NCBI RefSeq assembly: GCF_902712915.1
Contig: NZ_CACTIA010000005.1
Location: forward strand, 2,392,501-2,456,500
Direction: 5' to 3'
DNA: 64,000 bases
From: Acidiphilium sp. C61
Lineage (GTDB): Bacteria; Pseudomonadota; Alphaproteobacteria; Acetobacterales; Acetobacteraceae
Part shown: positions 19,237 through 27,431 of the stretch, piece by piece
How the letters are laid out: every line of letters begins with the position of its first letter
How positions within the stretch are numbered: position 1 is the stretch's first letter
Position numbers and translations under genes: made by a program
Notes under the pieces: generated by a model
What the model was told of the DNA's origin: nothing
Seen by the model: only the letters and a program-made list of their open reading frames with translations
Database searches by the model: none

Positions 19237-19455
19237 GAGCACTTTCCGATCCTTCTGGTTCGGATTTATACCCAATCTCATAAGCCTTGACTCATGAGAT
19301 TGGGTATGTGTGCGGGTTGGCGGGCGGCGCGCGCGAACGCAAAGACCCGATACTATGGGTCGCGATCAGCGAGACACGGTATTAGAGCTCTATCATGCTG
19401 ATAAACCGAGCATCTTTATCCGGCTTGATGATTCCGTATGGTCGGGTGATGCTCT
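19237..19455. repeat. Dispersed palindromic repeat interrupted by a foreign segment of about 117 bp
   Basis: The left part (GGAGCACTTTCCGATCC...) ends near 19265 and the right part resumes near 19383 (AGAGCTCTATCATGCTGATA) and runs to GCTCT at 19455. Together the two parts make one repeat of about 100 bp. The interrupting DNA starts with a hairpin at 19268-19307. Confidence 0.65.
19268..19307. repeat. 14-bp inverted repeat (hairpin) inside the interrupted repeat
   Basis: ATACCCAATCTCAT and ATGAGATTGGGTAT form perfect arms around a 12-base loop. It may be the end of a small mobile element inserted into the older repeat, or the footprint of one. Confidence 0.6.
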
Positions 19456-19508
19456 AGCGGCTGTGTCTGCATCGGGAGATGGCAACTATGGCCGGCGTCT
19501 GAGGCAGG

Positions 19509-20393
19509 TCAAACATCAAAATAACCCGGCCTGCTGATATCGGCGATCAGACCGATCTGGGTAGGCTTCCATCCCAGCCATTGCTGCGTGAGCGCACTTG
19601 AGGCAGCGCCATCCATTCCAGCGAACATCGCCATCACACCGAAATGAGCGGCGGCCTCTTCCTGCGGGATCGAGACAACCGGTAATCGCAGATGGCGACC
19701 AATAATCTCTGCAATGTCGCGTGCCGTCACACCCTCATCCGCGACGGCGTGATAGCTGGTACCGGCCCGGCCTTTCTCCAGCGCCAGCCGGTATAATCTC
19801 GCCACATCCAACCTGTGTGCGCCGGACCAACGGTTGCTACCATCGCCAATATAGGCGGAAAAGCCTTTCTCCTGCGCGATATTGAGAAGGTAGTTGACCA
19901 AGCCGCATCTGCCATCGGCGCCATGCACCTGCGGCAGGCGTATCGCCATGGCGCGCACGCCGCGCGCAGCGAGGGCCAGACCTGAGGCTTCGGATACGCG
20001 TGGCAAGCCTGGCATCACGGCATCCTGTTCCGTGGCGAGCCGTCCCGGCGCCACAAGCAACGTCCCGGAGGTAACAATGAAAGGTTTGTCCGATCCGGCC
20101 AGAACGTCGCCCATCGCATCGATGGCGTGTTTATCGATCTTTCCGTTCTCCGCGAATTTCGAGAAATCGTGAATGAAGGCAAGATGGATGGTGCCATCCG
20201 TTTCCTTGGCACCTTTGCGCAAGCTCTCGAGGTCTTCAAGGGAACCGCGATGAACTTCAGCGCCCAAAGCCTCAAGCGCCTTTGCATTATCGTCGGAGCG
20301 GGCGAGGCCGAGCACCTCGTGCCCGTTCCCGATCAATTCCCTGGTTGTGGCGGTGCCGATAAAGCCGGAAGCACCGGTGACGAACACACGCAT
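19509..20393 (-). CDS. NAD(P)-dependent SDR-family oxidoreductase (extended, epimerase-like)
   Basis: This 294-residue protein begins MRVFVTGASGFIGTATTREL, the Rossmann GxxGxxG of extended SDR enzymes, and later has LDVARLYRLALEKG, typical of the family. The canonical YxxxK is not obvious; the position following the SGTLL block reads differently, as in atypical SDRs. The substrate is unknown. It is transcribed divergently from an MmyB-type regulator whose start lies 78 bases away, an arrangement in which such regulators usually control the SDR gene. Confidence 0.8.
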   Translation of the reverse strand: MRVFVTGASGFIGTATTRELIGNGHEVLGLARSDDNAKALEALGAEVHRGSLEDLESLRKGAKETDGTIHLAFIHDFSKFAENGKIDKHAIDAMGDVLAGSDKPFIVTSGTLLVAPGRLATEQDAVMPGLPRVSEASGLALAARGVRAMAIRLPQVHGADGRCGLVNYLLNIAQEKGFSAYIGDGSNRWSGAHRLDVARLYRLALEKGRAGTSYHAVADEGVTARDIAEIIGRHLRLPVVSIPQEEAAAHFGVMAMFAGMDGAASSALTQQWLGWKPTQIGLIADISRPGYFDV

Positions 20394-20470
20394 GAGACCT
20401 CTCCTGTTAAAACAGGAAAGATATTGCTAGACCATTTATCGGGGTAAAGTAGTGATCTTATAATGGTATA

Positions 20471-21304
20471 ATGACCAACAGGATAATGGGCACGAACGCG
20501 CTTGGAAATTATCTGAAGGACCGTCGCGCGAGGCTCGATCCTGCCGCTTTCGGCTTTACACCGGTACGGCGGCGCACACCGGGGCTACGCCGGGAAGAAG
20601 TGGCGCAGCGCGCGAATGTGAGCACCACCTGGTACACCTGGTTGGAGCAGGGGCGCGGCGGAGCCCCCTCCGCCGATGTGCTGGACCGCATCGCCCGCGC
20701 CATGATGCTGACCGATATCGAGCGCGAACACCTGTTTCTGATTGGGTTGGGCAGGCTGCCGGAAGCCCGCTATCGTGCGCCTGAAGGGATCACCCCACGC
20801 TTGCAACGCGTGCTCGACACGCTTGACCATAGCCCCGCTTTCATCCGGACGGCGACCTGGGACGTGATTGCCTGGAACAAGGCCGCCGCCGCGGTGATGA
20901 CCGACTACAGCACGCTGCCCGACGGGCAACGCAATGTGTTGCGCATGATGTTCCGTGATTCGCGCGTTCGAGCAGCCCAATCCAACTGGGAAAGCGTTGC
21001 GCGCTATGTGGTGGCGTCGTTCCGCGCGGATGTGGCCCGCGCCGGCGCGGCACGTGACGTCCAGTCACTTGTCGATGAGCTGAGTGCGACCAGCCCCGAA
21101 TTCGCGGCATTGTGGGCCGACAACGATGTGCAAGCGCACGGCGATGGCGTGAAAATCTTGCATCATCCTCTCGCCGGTCCGCTCTCGATGGAGTTCTCGG
21201 GGTTCGCGGTAGACGGTCGGCCCGATCTCACCATGGTGATCTACAATCCCGCAACGGCCGAAGATGCTGACAAGATCGGGAGATTACTCAAATCAAAGCC
21301 ATAG
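20471..21304 (+). CDS. Helix-turn-helix regulator with MmyB-like ligand-binding domain
   Basis: This 277-residue protein has an N-terminal XRE-type HTH containing RTPGLRREEVAQRANVSTTW and YTWLEQGRG (about residues 36-65). A C-terminal MmyB/PAS-like sensor domain follows (FIRTATWDVIAWNKAAAAVM, PLSMEFSGFAVDGRPDLTMV). Such proteins often sense small hydrophobic ligands and regulate a divergent oxidoreductase, here the SDR gene. The stop TAG is provided by a palindromic repeat end (21302-21304). Confidence 0.88.
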   Translation: MTNRIMGTNALGNYLKDRRARLDPAAFGFTPVRRRTPGLRREEVAQRANVSTTWYTWLEQGRGGAPSADVLDRIARAMMLTDIEREHLFLIGLGRLPEARYRAPEGITPRLQRVLDTLDHSPAFIRTATWDVIAWNKAAAAVMTDYSTLPDGQRNVLRMMFRDSRVRAAQSNWESVARYVVASFRADVARAGAARDVQSLVDELSATSPEFAALWADNDVQAHGDGVKILHHPLAGPLSMEFSGFAVDGRPDLTMVIYNPATAEDADKIGRLLKSKP

Positions 21305-21330
21305 AGCATCATCTGATCAGATGATGCTCC
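21303..21330. repeat. Partial palindromic repeat: 26-bp perfect palindrome
   Basis: GAGCATCATCTGATC... at 21304-21329 is perfectly self-complementary and represents the outer hairpin of the 104-bp family. It directly follows the regulator stop and could act as a transcript end. Confidence 0.7.
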
Positions 21331-21561
21331 TGCGCCCTCGCTCGTGTCATGTGGGTTGCTGGCCCCTCGGTTCCGAGCGCCCTTTGCATCGGCAGGGGGC
21401 ATTTCGACATAGTGGACACCGCGGTGCTATTGAAATCCGAGGTCATGCGCGTGGAGCGCTCCTGTTCCGGATCCGCTTCCGGGTGGGCGCCGCCCGGCGC
21501 CGGGCCTGGTTGGCAGTGCCCACTGCAATCGTGTGGAAAAACGAAATAGGGTAACGCTTAC

Positions 21562-22614
21562 GTGTCAAGAAAAATGTCTGATATCGCCCGTCTTGCCGGC
21601 GTCTCCGAGGCGACTGTCTCACGGGCATTGCGGGGCAGTACGCTCATCAGCCAGGCGACACGCGAGAGAATTCGCGAAATTGCAGAAGCTGTCGGCTATA
21701 CGGTCGACAACACGGCCCGGAACCTGAGGCTGCAAAGAACCGGCACAATTACCGTCGCCGTTCCTTTGCACCATGAAGTCGATCAGGGGATATCGGATCC
21801 GTTTTTCCTTGAAATGTTAGGCTTCCTGGCCGATGAGCTGGCCGATCGCGGCTATGATCTCCTGCTGCGAAAAATCGGCGCCGCCGAACCGAACGGGCTC
21901 GCCAATCTGGTGATCGAACGGCGCAGCGACGGCATCCTGCTCATCGGGCAGAGCAATCAGCACGCGCAGATCAAGGCGATGGCCCAGCGCTACAAGCCGC
22001 TGGTGGTCTGGGGCGCCAATATGGGGGATGAGTCCTACATAACCGTGGGGTCCGATAACCGCGCCGGGGCGAGGATGGCGGTCGAGCACCTGCTCGCACT
22101 CGGCCATCGTCGAATCGCCTTTTTCGGCGACCGTGAACTGCCGGAAGTGGCCGCGCGTTTCGACGGCTATCATGAGGCTCTCGCCAAGGCCGGCGTGAGC
22201 CTGGATCCTGCCCTGGAGTGCCGCGTGACGTTCAGGAAAGCGGGGAGCCACGTCGCGATCAGCGAATTCCTCGCCAAAGGGACGCCATGTGATGCGGTGT
22301 TCGCCGCGTCCGACCAGCTGGCGGGTGCCGCGATCAACATCTTCGATCGTCATGGTCTGAATGTCCCGCGCGACGTTGCGGTCGTCGGGTTCGATGACCT
22401 GATGCTGGCCGCGGCCTACACGCCCGCCCTGACGACAGTTCACCAGGATCTGGCGGCCGGGGCCCGCCTGATGGTGAGCAAGCTCTTCAAGCGGATGGCG
22501 GGGGAAGAGGTGCGTTCCAGCATCGTGCCGGTGCGTCTGATCGTCCGTGCATCCTGCGGCGCAAGTGTTGCACCTCGTCCGCGCCGCCGCCGGGGAAAGC
22601 TTGCGACAGCCTGA
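21562..22614 (+). CDS. LacI-family transcriptional regulator, probable sucrose-locus repressor
   Basis: This 350-residue repressor has a LacI HTH (MSDIARLAGVSEATVSRALR, from residue 5) and a periplasmic-binding-protein-like effector domain with FFGDRELPEVAARFDGYHEAL and a late VVGFDDLMLAAAYTPALTTV. GTG 21562 or ATG 21574 could be the start. LacI-type operators (core TGCAATCGATTG) lie downstream at 22705 and in the divergent glk/symporter promoter at 25931, so it probably controls sugar uptake and cleavage genes. The effector is unknown; a sugar or sugar phosphate is likely. Confidence 0.88.
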   Translation: MSRKMSDIARLAGVSEATVSRALRGSTLISQATRERIREIAEAVGYTVDNTARNLRLQRTGTITVAVPLHHEVDQGISDPFFLEMLGFLADELADRGYDLLLRKIGAAEPNGLANLVIERRSDGILLIGQSNQHAQIKAMAQRYKPLVVWGANMGDESYITVGSDNRAGARMAVEHLLALGHRRIAFFGDRELPEVAARFDGYHEALAKAGVSLDPALECRVTFRKAGSHVAISEFLAKGTPCDAVFAASDQLAGAAINIFDRHGLNVPRDVAVVGFDDLMLAAAYTPALTTVHQDLAAGARLMVSKLFKRMAGEEVRSSIVPVRLIVRASCGASVAPRPRRRRGKLATA

Positions 22615-22629
22615 TCGGAAAGGCGTTGT

Positions 22630-22641
22630 GCAAACGTTTGC
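22630..22641. promoter_or_regulatory. LacI-type palindromic operator
   Basis: GCAAACGTTTGC is a perfect 12-base palindrome with the central CG typical of LacI/GalR operators. It lies 16 bases behind the LacI gene. Confidence 0.5.
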
Positions 22642-22704
22642 GTAAATTTCCGAGTTTTTGGACAAGTGCCTAATTAATAAGGCATTTTCTGTCCGAAATT
22701 ATCT

Positions 22705-22718
22705 TGCAATCGATTGTT
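22705..22718. promoter_or_regulatory. LacI-type operator left without a downstream gene
   Basis: TGCAATCGATTGTT shares its first 12 bases with the perfect palindrome at 25931-25944. The IS21-type element begins 13 bases further on, so the gene this operator controlled is no longer next to it. Confidence 0.6.
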
Positions 22719-22850
22719 GTGTTAGATAAGATGTACGCGGCGGTGGAAAAGTAGGCCATGTAGCGGCGGCATAATGCTGCTGCGTGGCGGGGCAAAAGCC
22801 GGCCACTTGTAGAGTTGCCTCTTTCGGAATGGAGGGAGAGGCGACGGGGG

Positions 22851-24350
22851 ATGTATTCGGTGGAGGTTTATGCGGCGGTTCGGCAATTTGTATTTGTCGA
22901 GGGGCGGAGCCGTCGGGAGGCTGCGCGTGTTTTTGGTCTGAACCGTGAGACGGTAGCGAAGATCTGCCGGTTCTCTGTGCCTCCAGGATATCGGCGCGAG
23001 CGGCCTGCTGCGAAGCCGAAGCTTGGGCCTTTCATTCCGGTGATCGACGCGATCCTGGAGGCTGATCGGGGGGCGCCGGTGAAGCAGCGTCACACGGCGC
23101 AGCGGATATTTGAGCGTCTGCGCGACGAGCACGGCTATACGGGCGGCTACACGGTGGTGAAGGATTACGTCCGTCCGGCCCGGCTGCGGCTGCGCGAGGC
23201 ATTCGTGCCGCTGTCTCATCCGCCGGGGCATGCGCAGGTGGATTTTGGCCAGTGCATTGGCTTCATCGGCGGTGTGCGGACGGTGATGCACGTCTTCTGC
23301 ATGGACCTGCCGCACTCGGATGCCCCGTTCGTGAAGGCATATCCGGCGGAGACGACGGAGGCGTTTCTGGACGGCCACGTGTCGGCCTTTGCCTTCTTTG
23401 GCGGGGTGCCGCTGTCGATCCTCTACGACAACACGAAGCTGGCGGTGGCGCGGATTCTTGGCGATGGCCAACGGACGCGGACGCGCGCCTTCACGGAGTT
23501 GATCAGCCACTACCTGTTCAGGGACCGGTTTGGCCGCCCTGGCAAAGGTAACGACAAGGGTAAAGTCGAGGGTCTGGTGAAGTATACGCAGCGGCGCTTC
23601 ATGACGCCGCTGCCGCATGCGGTGAGCTTCGATGCCCTGAACGCGGCGCTGGAAGCGCGCTGTCTGGCGCGGCAGGATGAGCATGCCGGACGCCATGAAG
23701 AGACGATTGGCGAGCGGTTGCTGCGCGACCTCGCGGCATTGAGGGTGTTGCCGGCGGGACCGTTCGAGCCCTGCGAGAAGAAGCCGGCGCGGGTCTCGTC
23801 GACGGCGCTGGTCCGCTACCGGATGAACGACTACTCGGTGCCGGCGAGCTATGCCTTCCGGGACGTATTGGTCAAAGGTTTCGTCGATCGGGTGCTGGTC
23901 GTGGCCGGAGCTGAGGTCATCGCTCGCCACGAGCGGGTGTATGGCCGCGGCGAGTTCATCTTCGATCCGCTGCATTATCTGGCGCTGATCGAGCAGAAGC
24001 CTGGGGCGCTGGATCAGGCGGCCCCCTTGCAGAACTGGGCTCTGCCGGAAGGGTTTCAGAGGATCCGGCGACTCCTGGAGGCGCGGATGGGGAAGCGCGG
24101 GAAGCGGGAGTTCATCCAGATCCTGCGGCTGATGGAGGTGTTTCCGCAGACGGTTGTCTCGGCCGCGGTGAATGATGCGATGCGGCTTGGCGCGATCGGT
24201 TTTGACGCGGTCAAGCAGCTGGTTCTGGCACGGGTCGAGCAACGGCCGGCACAGCTGGACCTGACGCGCTATCCCTATTTGCCGGCGGCGCATGTGCGGA
24301 TGACCTCTGCCGCGGACTATGGCGTCCTGCTGAGCCGAGACGCGGCATGA
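22851..24350 (+). CDS. istA: IS21-type transposase IstA (second element)
   Basis: This roughly 499-residue DDE transposase starts MYSVEVYAAVRQFVFVEGRS, followed by an HTH (SRREAARVFGLNRETVAKI). The catalytic core has Asp in QVDFGQCIGF, Asp in LYDNTKLAV and Glu in KGKVEGLVKYTQ. An in-frame start at 22815 would add 12 residues; the ATG at 22851 fits the family better. It overlaps istB by four bases (ATGA). Confidence 0.92.
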   Translation: MYSVEVYAAVRQFVFVEGRSRREAARVFGLNRETVAKICRFSVPPGYRRERPAAKPKLGPFIPVIDAILEADRGAPVKQRHTAQRIFERLRDEHGYTGGYTVVKDYVRPARLRLREAFVPLSHPPGHAQVDFGQCIGFIGGVRTVMHVFCMDLPHSDAPFVKAYPAETTEAFLDGHVSAFAFFGGVPLSILYDNTKLAVARILGDGQRTRTRAFTELISHYLFRDRFGRPGKGNDKGKVEGLVKYTQRRFMTPLPHAVSFDALNAALEARCLARQDEHAGRHEETIGERLLRDLAALRVLPAGPFEPCEKKPARVSSTALVRYRMNDYSVPASYAFRDVLVKGFVDRVLVVAGAEVIARHERVYGRGEFIFDPLHYLALIEQKPGALDQAAPLQNWALPEGFQRIRRLLEARMGKRGKREFIQILRLMEVFPQTVVSAAVNDAMRLGAIGFDAVKQLVLARVEQRPAQLDLTRYPYLPAAHVRMTSAADYGVLLSRDAA

Positions 24351-25174
24351 GCGGCGCGATCGAGACGCCGCAGGTGCTGCTGGCGCATCATCTGAAGGCG
24401 TTGAAGCTGCCGACCTTCCTGCGCGAATATGCCAAGGTCGCTGCCGAGTGCGCGAAGGATCGCGCGGATCATCCGAAATTCCTGCTGCGGCTGGCGGAGC
24501 TGGAACTGCTCGATCGCGAACGCCGGCTGGTGGAGCGGCGGATCCGTGCGGCGCACTTCCCGGCGGTCAAAAGCCTCGATACCTTCGACTTCACCGCGAT
24601 CCCGTCGCTGAACAAGATGCTGGTGCTCGATCTGGCGCGCTGCGACTACATCAATGCCCACGACAACATCATCGCTCTCGGGAATTCCGGCACCGGCAAG
24701 ACGCATGTCGCTCTGGCTCTTGGTCTGGCGGCCTGCCAGCGCGGACTGTCCGTGGGGTTCATGACGGCGGCTGGCCTGGTGCACCAGCTGATGGAGGCAC
24801 GGGACGAGCGCCGTTTGCTGAGACTGCAGGCGCAGCTTGCCAGTCTCAAACTCCTGATCATCGATGAACTGGGTTACGTGCCGTTGTCGCAGACCGGTGC
24901 AGAATTGCTGTTCGAGGTGTTCAGCCAGCGGCACGAGCGCGGCTCGACCATCGTCACCTCAAACCTGCCCTTCGAGGATTGGACGAGCGTCTTTGGCGCC
25001 GAACGGCTGACCGGCGCGCTGCTCGATCGTCTCACGCACCACGTCCAGATCCTGGAGATGAACGGCGAAAGCTACCGCCTGAAGCAATCCCGCGCCCGGC
25101 GCCGGAAAGATATCGAAAAGACCGGTGACGACCTGCCTCATGATCCTGAGACCGGCGAAATCAACGACAGCTGA
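24347..25174 (+). CDS. istB: IS21-type helper ATPase IstB (second element)
   Basis: This 275-residue AAA+ ATPase has Walker A GNSGTGKTHVA (about residues 109-119), Walker B LLIIDELGYVPL and the block GSTIVTSNLPFEDWTSVFG typical of IstB. It appears intact and is translationally coupled to istA. Confidence 0.93.
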   Translation: MSGAIETPQVLLAHHLKALKLPTFLREYAKVAAECAKDRADHPKFLLRLAELELLDRERRLVERRIRAAHFPAVKSLDTFDFTAIPSLNKMLVLDLARCDYINAHDNIIALGNSGTGKTHVALALGLAACQRGLSVGFMTAAGLVHQLMEARDERRLLRLQAQLASLKLLIIDELGYVPLSQTGAELLFEVFSQRHERGSTIVTSNLPFEDWTSVFGAERLTGALLDRLTHHVQILEMNGESYRLKQSRARRRKDIEKTGDDLPHDPETGEINDS

Positions 25175-25195
25175 TACCCACCGCCAAGCAGGCTG

Positions 25196-25237
25196 CGGAT
25201 ATGAGAACGGCCCCTGCAGGGGCCGTTCTCATATCCG
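25196..25237. terminator. 42-bp perfect palindrome behind istB
   Basis: The sequence reads identically on both strands, with the half CGGATATGAGAACGGCCCCTG, and has no loop spacer. It lies 21 bases after the istB stop and 67 bases before the IS end. It probably stops transcription between the element and the flanking glk gene in both directions, although no T-run follows. Confidence 0.6.
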
Positions 25238-25891
25238 TCACGTCACAATCCAGTGGCTGGTTTTTACGCCGCCACGCCGGCCTGGTTTTGATCCGCCGTT
25301 GACACGTTCGATTGAAACGCGGGGATATCGGCTGCGGAGTCTTGTCAGCAGATAATCCTCGAACCGGTCGAGAGGCGCGAAATCGATATGTCCTCCCTCG
25401 CCACTGACGATGAAGGTCTGGCCGGCTTCGCGGAGAATATGCGACACCCCAAGCCCCGTCCCAGGGCCGATGACGCTGATCACTCCGCTTTCAGGAAGCG
25501 GCCTGCCCGGGCCGGTGAGATGCGAAAACCCCTCGGGCGGAAGATGTGCAACCGCATGGCCAACGGCAGAGAAATCATTGAGAAGGATGATTGTGTCGAG
25601 GCCAAGCTCGTCGCGCAGATGCGCGGGTTGAATCAGCCAGGAGCTGTTAGTCAATTTCACGACATCTCCGGATACCGGCGAGGCGACGGCGATGCTCGCG
25701 TCCCTTGGTAGCGGCGTATCCTGGCTGCGGGCGAAGGCCTCCCAGCAGAGACGAAGCGATGCGAAATCGTTTGTCTGCAGCGTGACCGGCGGTGAAAGCG
25801 ACGCAACTTTCCTTGCGTGCAGCTGCGCCCGCGCGAAGCGCGCATGCGTGCCGCCGATATCGGCAACGACGATTTCCAGCGTGTCTTCCAT
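25238..25891 (-). pseudogene. glk: Glucokinase, 3' half removed by an IS21-type element
   Basis: The frame from the ATG at 25891 begins MEDTLEIVVADIGGTHARFA, the phosphate-binding start of bacterial glucokinases of the Glk type. It continues through LLNDFSAVGHAVAHLP with the catalytic Asp and VIGPGTGLGVS. Similarity stops at RVSIERV (25304), where the IS end supplies about 20 unrelated codons. Glk is normally about 320 residues, so the C-terminal third, including part of the active-site domain, is gone. An in-frame ATG at 25936 overlaps the LacI operator and is unlikely. Before truncation it would have phosphorylated glucose released by the neighbouring GH68 enzyme. Confidence 0.82.
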
Positions 25892-25930
25892 GGCGTTTCC
25901 CAATTCATCCGGACAAACAAACAAACTGTA

Positions 25931-25944
25931 GTGCAATCGATTGC
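25931..25944. promoter_or_regulatory. LacI-type operator between glk and the sugar symporter
   Basis: TGCAATCGATTGCA is a perfect 14-base palindrome in the divergent promoter region. Its core is repeated at 22705-22718 next to the LacI gene, so both are probably bound by that repressor. Confidence 0.7.
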
Positions 25945-25969
25945 AGGCGTCGAGTGTTTATGCCATATC

Positions 25970-26073
25970 TCTGGGGTGTCATCCGATCGGATGGCGTTCT
26001 CGGATTGGATAAAGATGCACTGCCTATCAACGATATTGAGCACTCTCCGGTCCATCGGGGTCGGGTCGTGCTC
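25970..26073. repeat. Degenerate 104-bp palindromic repeat
   Basis: Spacing and several blocks (catccgatcggatg, ggataaagatgc, gagcac, gtgctct) match copies 1 and 3 in the same orientation, but many bases differ. It lies between the operator and the symporter start. Confidence 0.65.
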
Positions 26074-26094
26074 TAACAAGGCCGCATAGGCCAT

Positions 26095-27411
26095 ATGGGT
26101 GGAACGAGAGACGTGACCGAAGTCGCAAATGGCGAGAAGTCAAAGCCAATTCTGTCATTTTGGCGCATTTTATTGATGAATTTCGGCTTTTTGGGTCTGC
26201 AGTTCAGCTTCGGCTTGCAGCAGGGAAATATGGGCCCGATTTACAGCTATCTCGGGGCCAGTCAGGCGGTGTTGCCGTTGCTCAATCTCGCGGGCCCGGT
26301 AACGGGCCTGCTCGTGCAGCCCTTGATCGGGGCGCTCTCCGACCGGACGCGAACCCGTTGGGGGCGTCGCGTGCCGTATTTTATTGTCGGCGCGCTGATC
26401 TGCAGCCTCTGCTTGTTTGCGATGCCCTATAGCGGCTCGATCGCAGTCGCTGCGGCGCTGCTCTGGATTTTGGTGGCGGCCAACAATGTCACGATGGAGC
26501 CATACCGCGCCTATGTTTCCGACCGCCTGTCGGCCGATCAGCGCGAATTGGGGTTTCTCACGCAAAGTTCCTTTACCGGTCTTGCTCAAACTCTCGCCTA
26601 TGCTGCGCCAGCCGTCCTGGTGATCCTGGGCGTCGGCCGCAACGCGGTGGCCGCCAACGGGATACCGGTTGTCACCCATATCGTCTTCGTGATCGGGGCG
26701 GTGGTTTCGATTTCGACCATTCTCTGGTCGGTTCTCGCCGTCCCCGAATTGCCAGCCCCACCGGTCGAGGCACGGCATTCGACGTTCGGTGAGATATTCA
26801 GCGCCATTCGGGAAATGCCCGGCCCGATGCGCCGTATGGGGTTGATGAGTCTTTTTCAATGGTATGCGATGAGCTGCTACTGGGGCTATGTCATCTATTC
26901 AATATCCGAGACCGTATATGATACGAATATTGCTGCATCCAGCGGGTTTCGCAGCGCAGTTCTGACGAATGGCGACATTGGCGCATTCTACAATCTGATT
27001 GCGGCCGTTGCCGCCTACGCAATGGTGCCCGTCAGCCGCAGGTTCGGCCCTGACAAGGTCCATGCGCTGTGTCTGGTCGCCGCAGGCCTGACGATGCTCG
27101 CCATCCCCTTCATCCACGATCGCGACTGGCTTTTCGTCGCTGCGATCGGCGTCGGCCTGGGATGGGGAAGCATCATGGGAAATCCCTATGTCATGCTCGC
27201 GGACTCGATCCCAGCTGCCCGCACGGGCGTCTATATGGGGATCTTCAACATGTTCATCGTCATTCCGATGATCCTGTTCAGTATCACGATGCCTCTGATC
27301 TACAGCACGCTCTTCCATGATCATGCGCCCGACGCGTTGTTGTTCGGCGGCGTGCTGATGTTCCTTGCGGCAGGGTCCACGATGTTGGTGCGCCCTGGCG
27401 TCCGCTCCTGA
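26095..27411 (+). CDS. Sucrose-type MFS/GPH sugar symporter
   Basis: This 438-residue inner-membrane transporter has about 12 hydrophobic segments and the loop motif [21 protein letters not shown] between segments 2 and 3, characteristic of sucrose/H+ symporters. The next gene is a GH68 sucrose-cleaving enzyme in the same direction, and a glucokinase gene is divergent. The likely cargo is therefore sucrose or a related fructosyl sugar. Expression is probably controlled by the LacI operator at 25931. Confidence 0.82.
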   Translation: MGGTRDVTEVANGEKSKPILSFWRILLMNFGFLGLQFSFGLQQGNMGPIYSYLGASQAVLPLLNLAGPVTGLLVQPLIGALSDRTRTRWGRRVPYFIVGALICSLCLFAMPYSGSIAVAAALLWILVAANNVTMEPYRAYVSDRLSADQRELGFLTQSSFTGLAQTLAYAAPAVLVILGVGRNAVAANGIPVVTHIVFVIGAVVSISTILWSVLAVPELPAPPVEARHSTFGEIFSAIREMPGPMRRMGLMSLFQWYAMSCYWGYVIYSISETVYDTNIAASSGFRSAVLTNGDIGAFYNLIAAVAAYAMVPVSRRFGPDKVHALCLVAAGLTMLAIPFIHDRDWLFVAAIGVGLGWGSIMGNPYVMLADSIPAARTGVYMGIFNMFIVIPMILFSITMPLIYSTLFHDHAPDALLFGGVLMFLAAGSTMLVRPGVRS

Positions 27412-27431
27412 GCTCTTGGAATGGAAACAAT

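Larger units (their letters stand above)
22732..25304 (+). mobile_element. Second IS21-family insertion sequence, no target duplication
   Basis: The element is about 2573 bp and carries istA-istB on the plus strand. Its ends are imperfect inverted repeats (TGTACGCGGCGG on the left, TGTCAACGGCGG read from the right). The flanks (gttagataaga and cgttcgattg) share no repeat. The element differs in sequence from the first IS21-type copy and is a different member of the family. Confidence 0.82.

Noticed and set aside
22722..24293. Minus-strand frame of 523 codons opposite istA of the second IS21-type element
   Set aside because: The plus strand encodes a complete DDE transposase; the antisense frame has no recognisable content.
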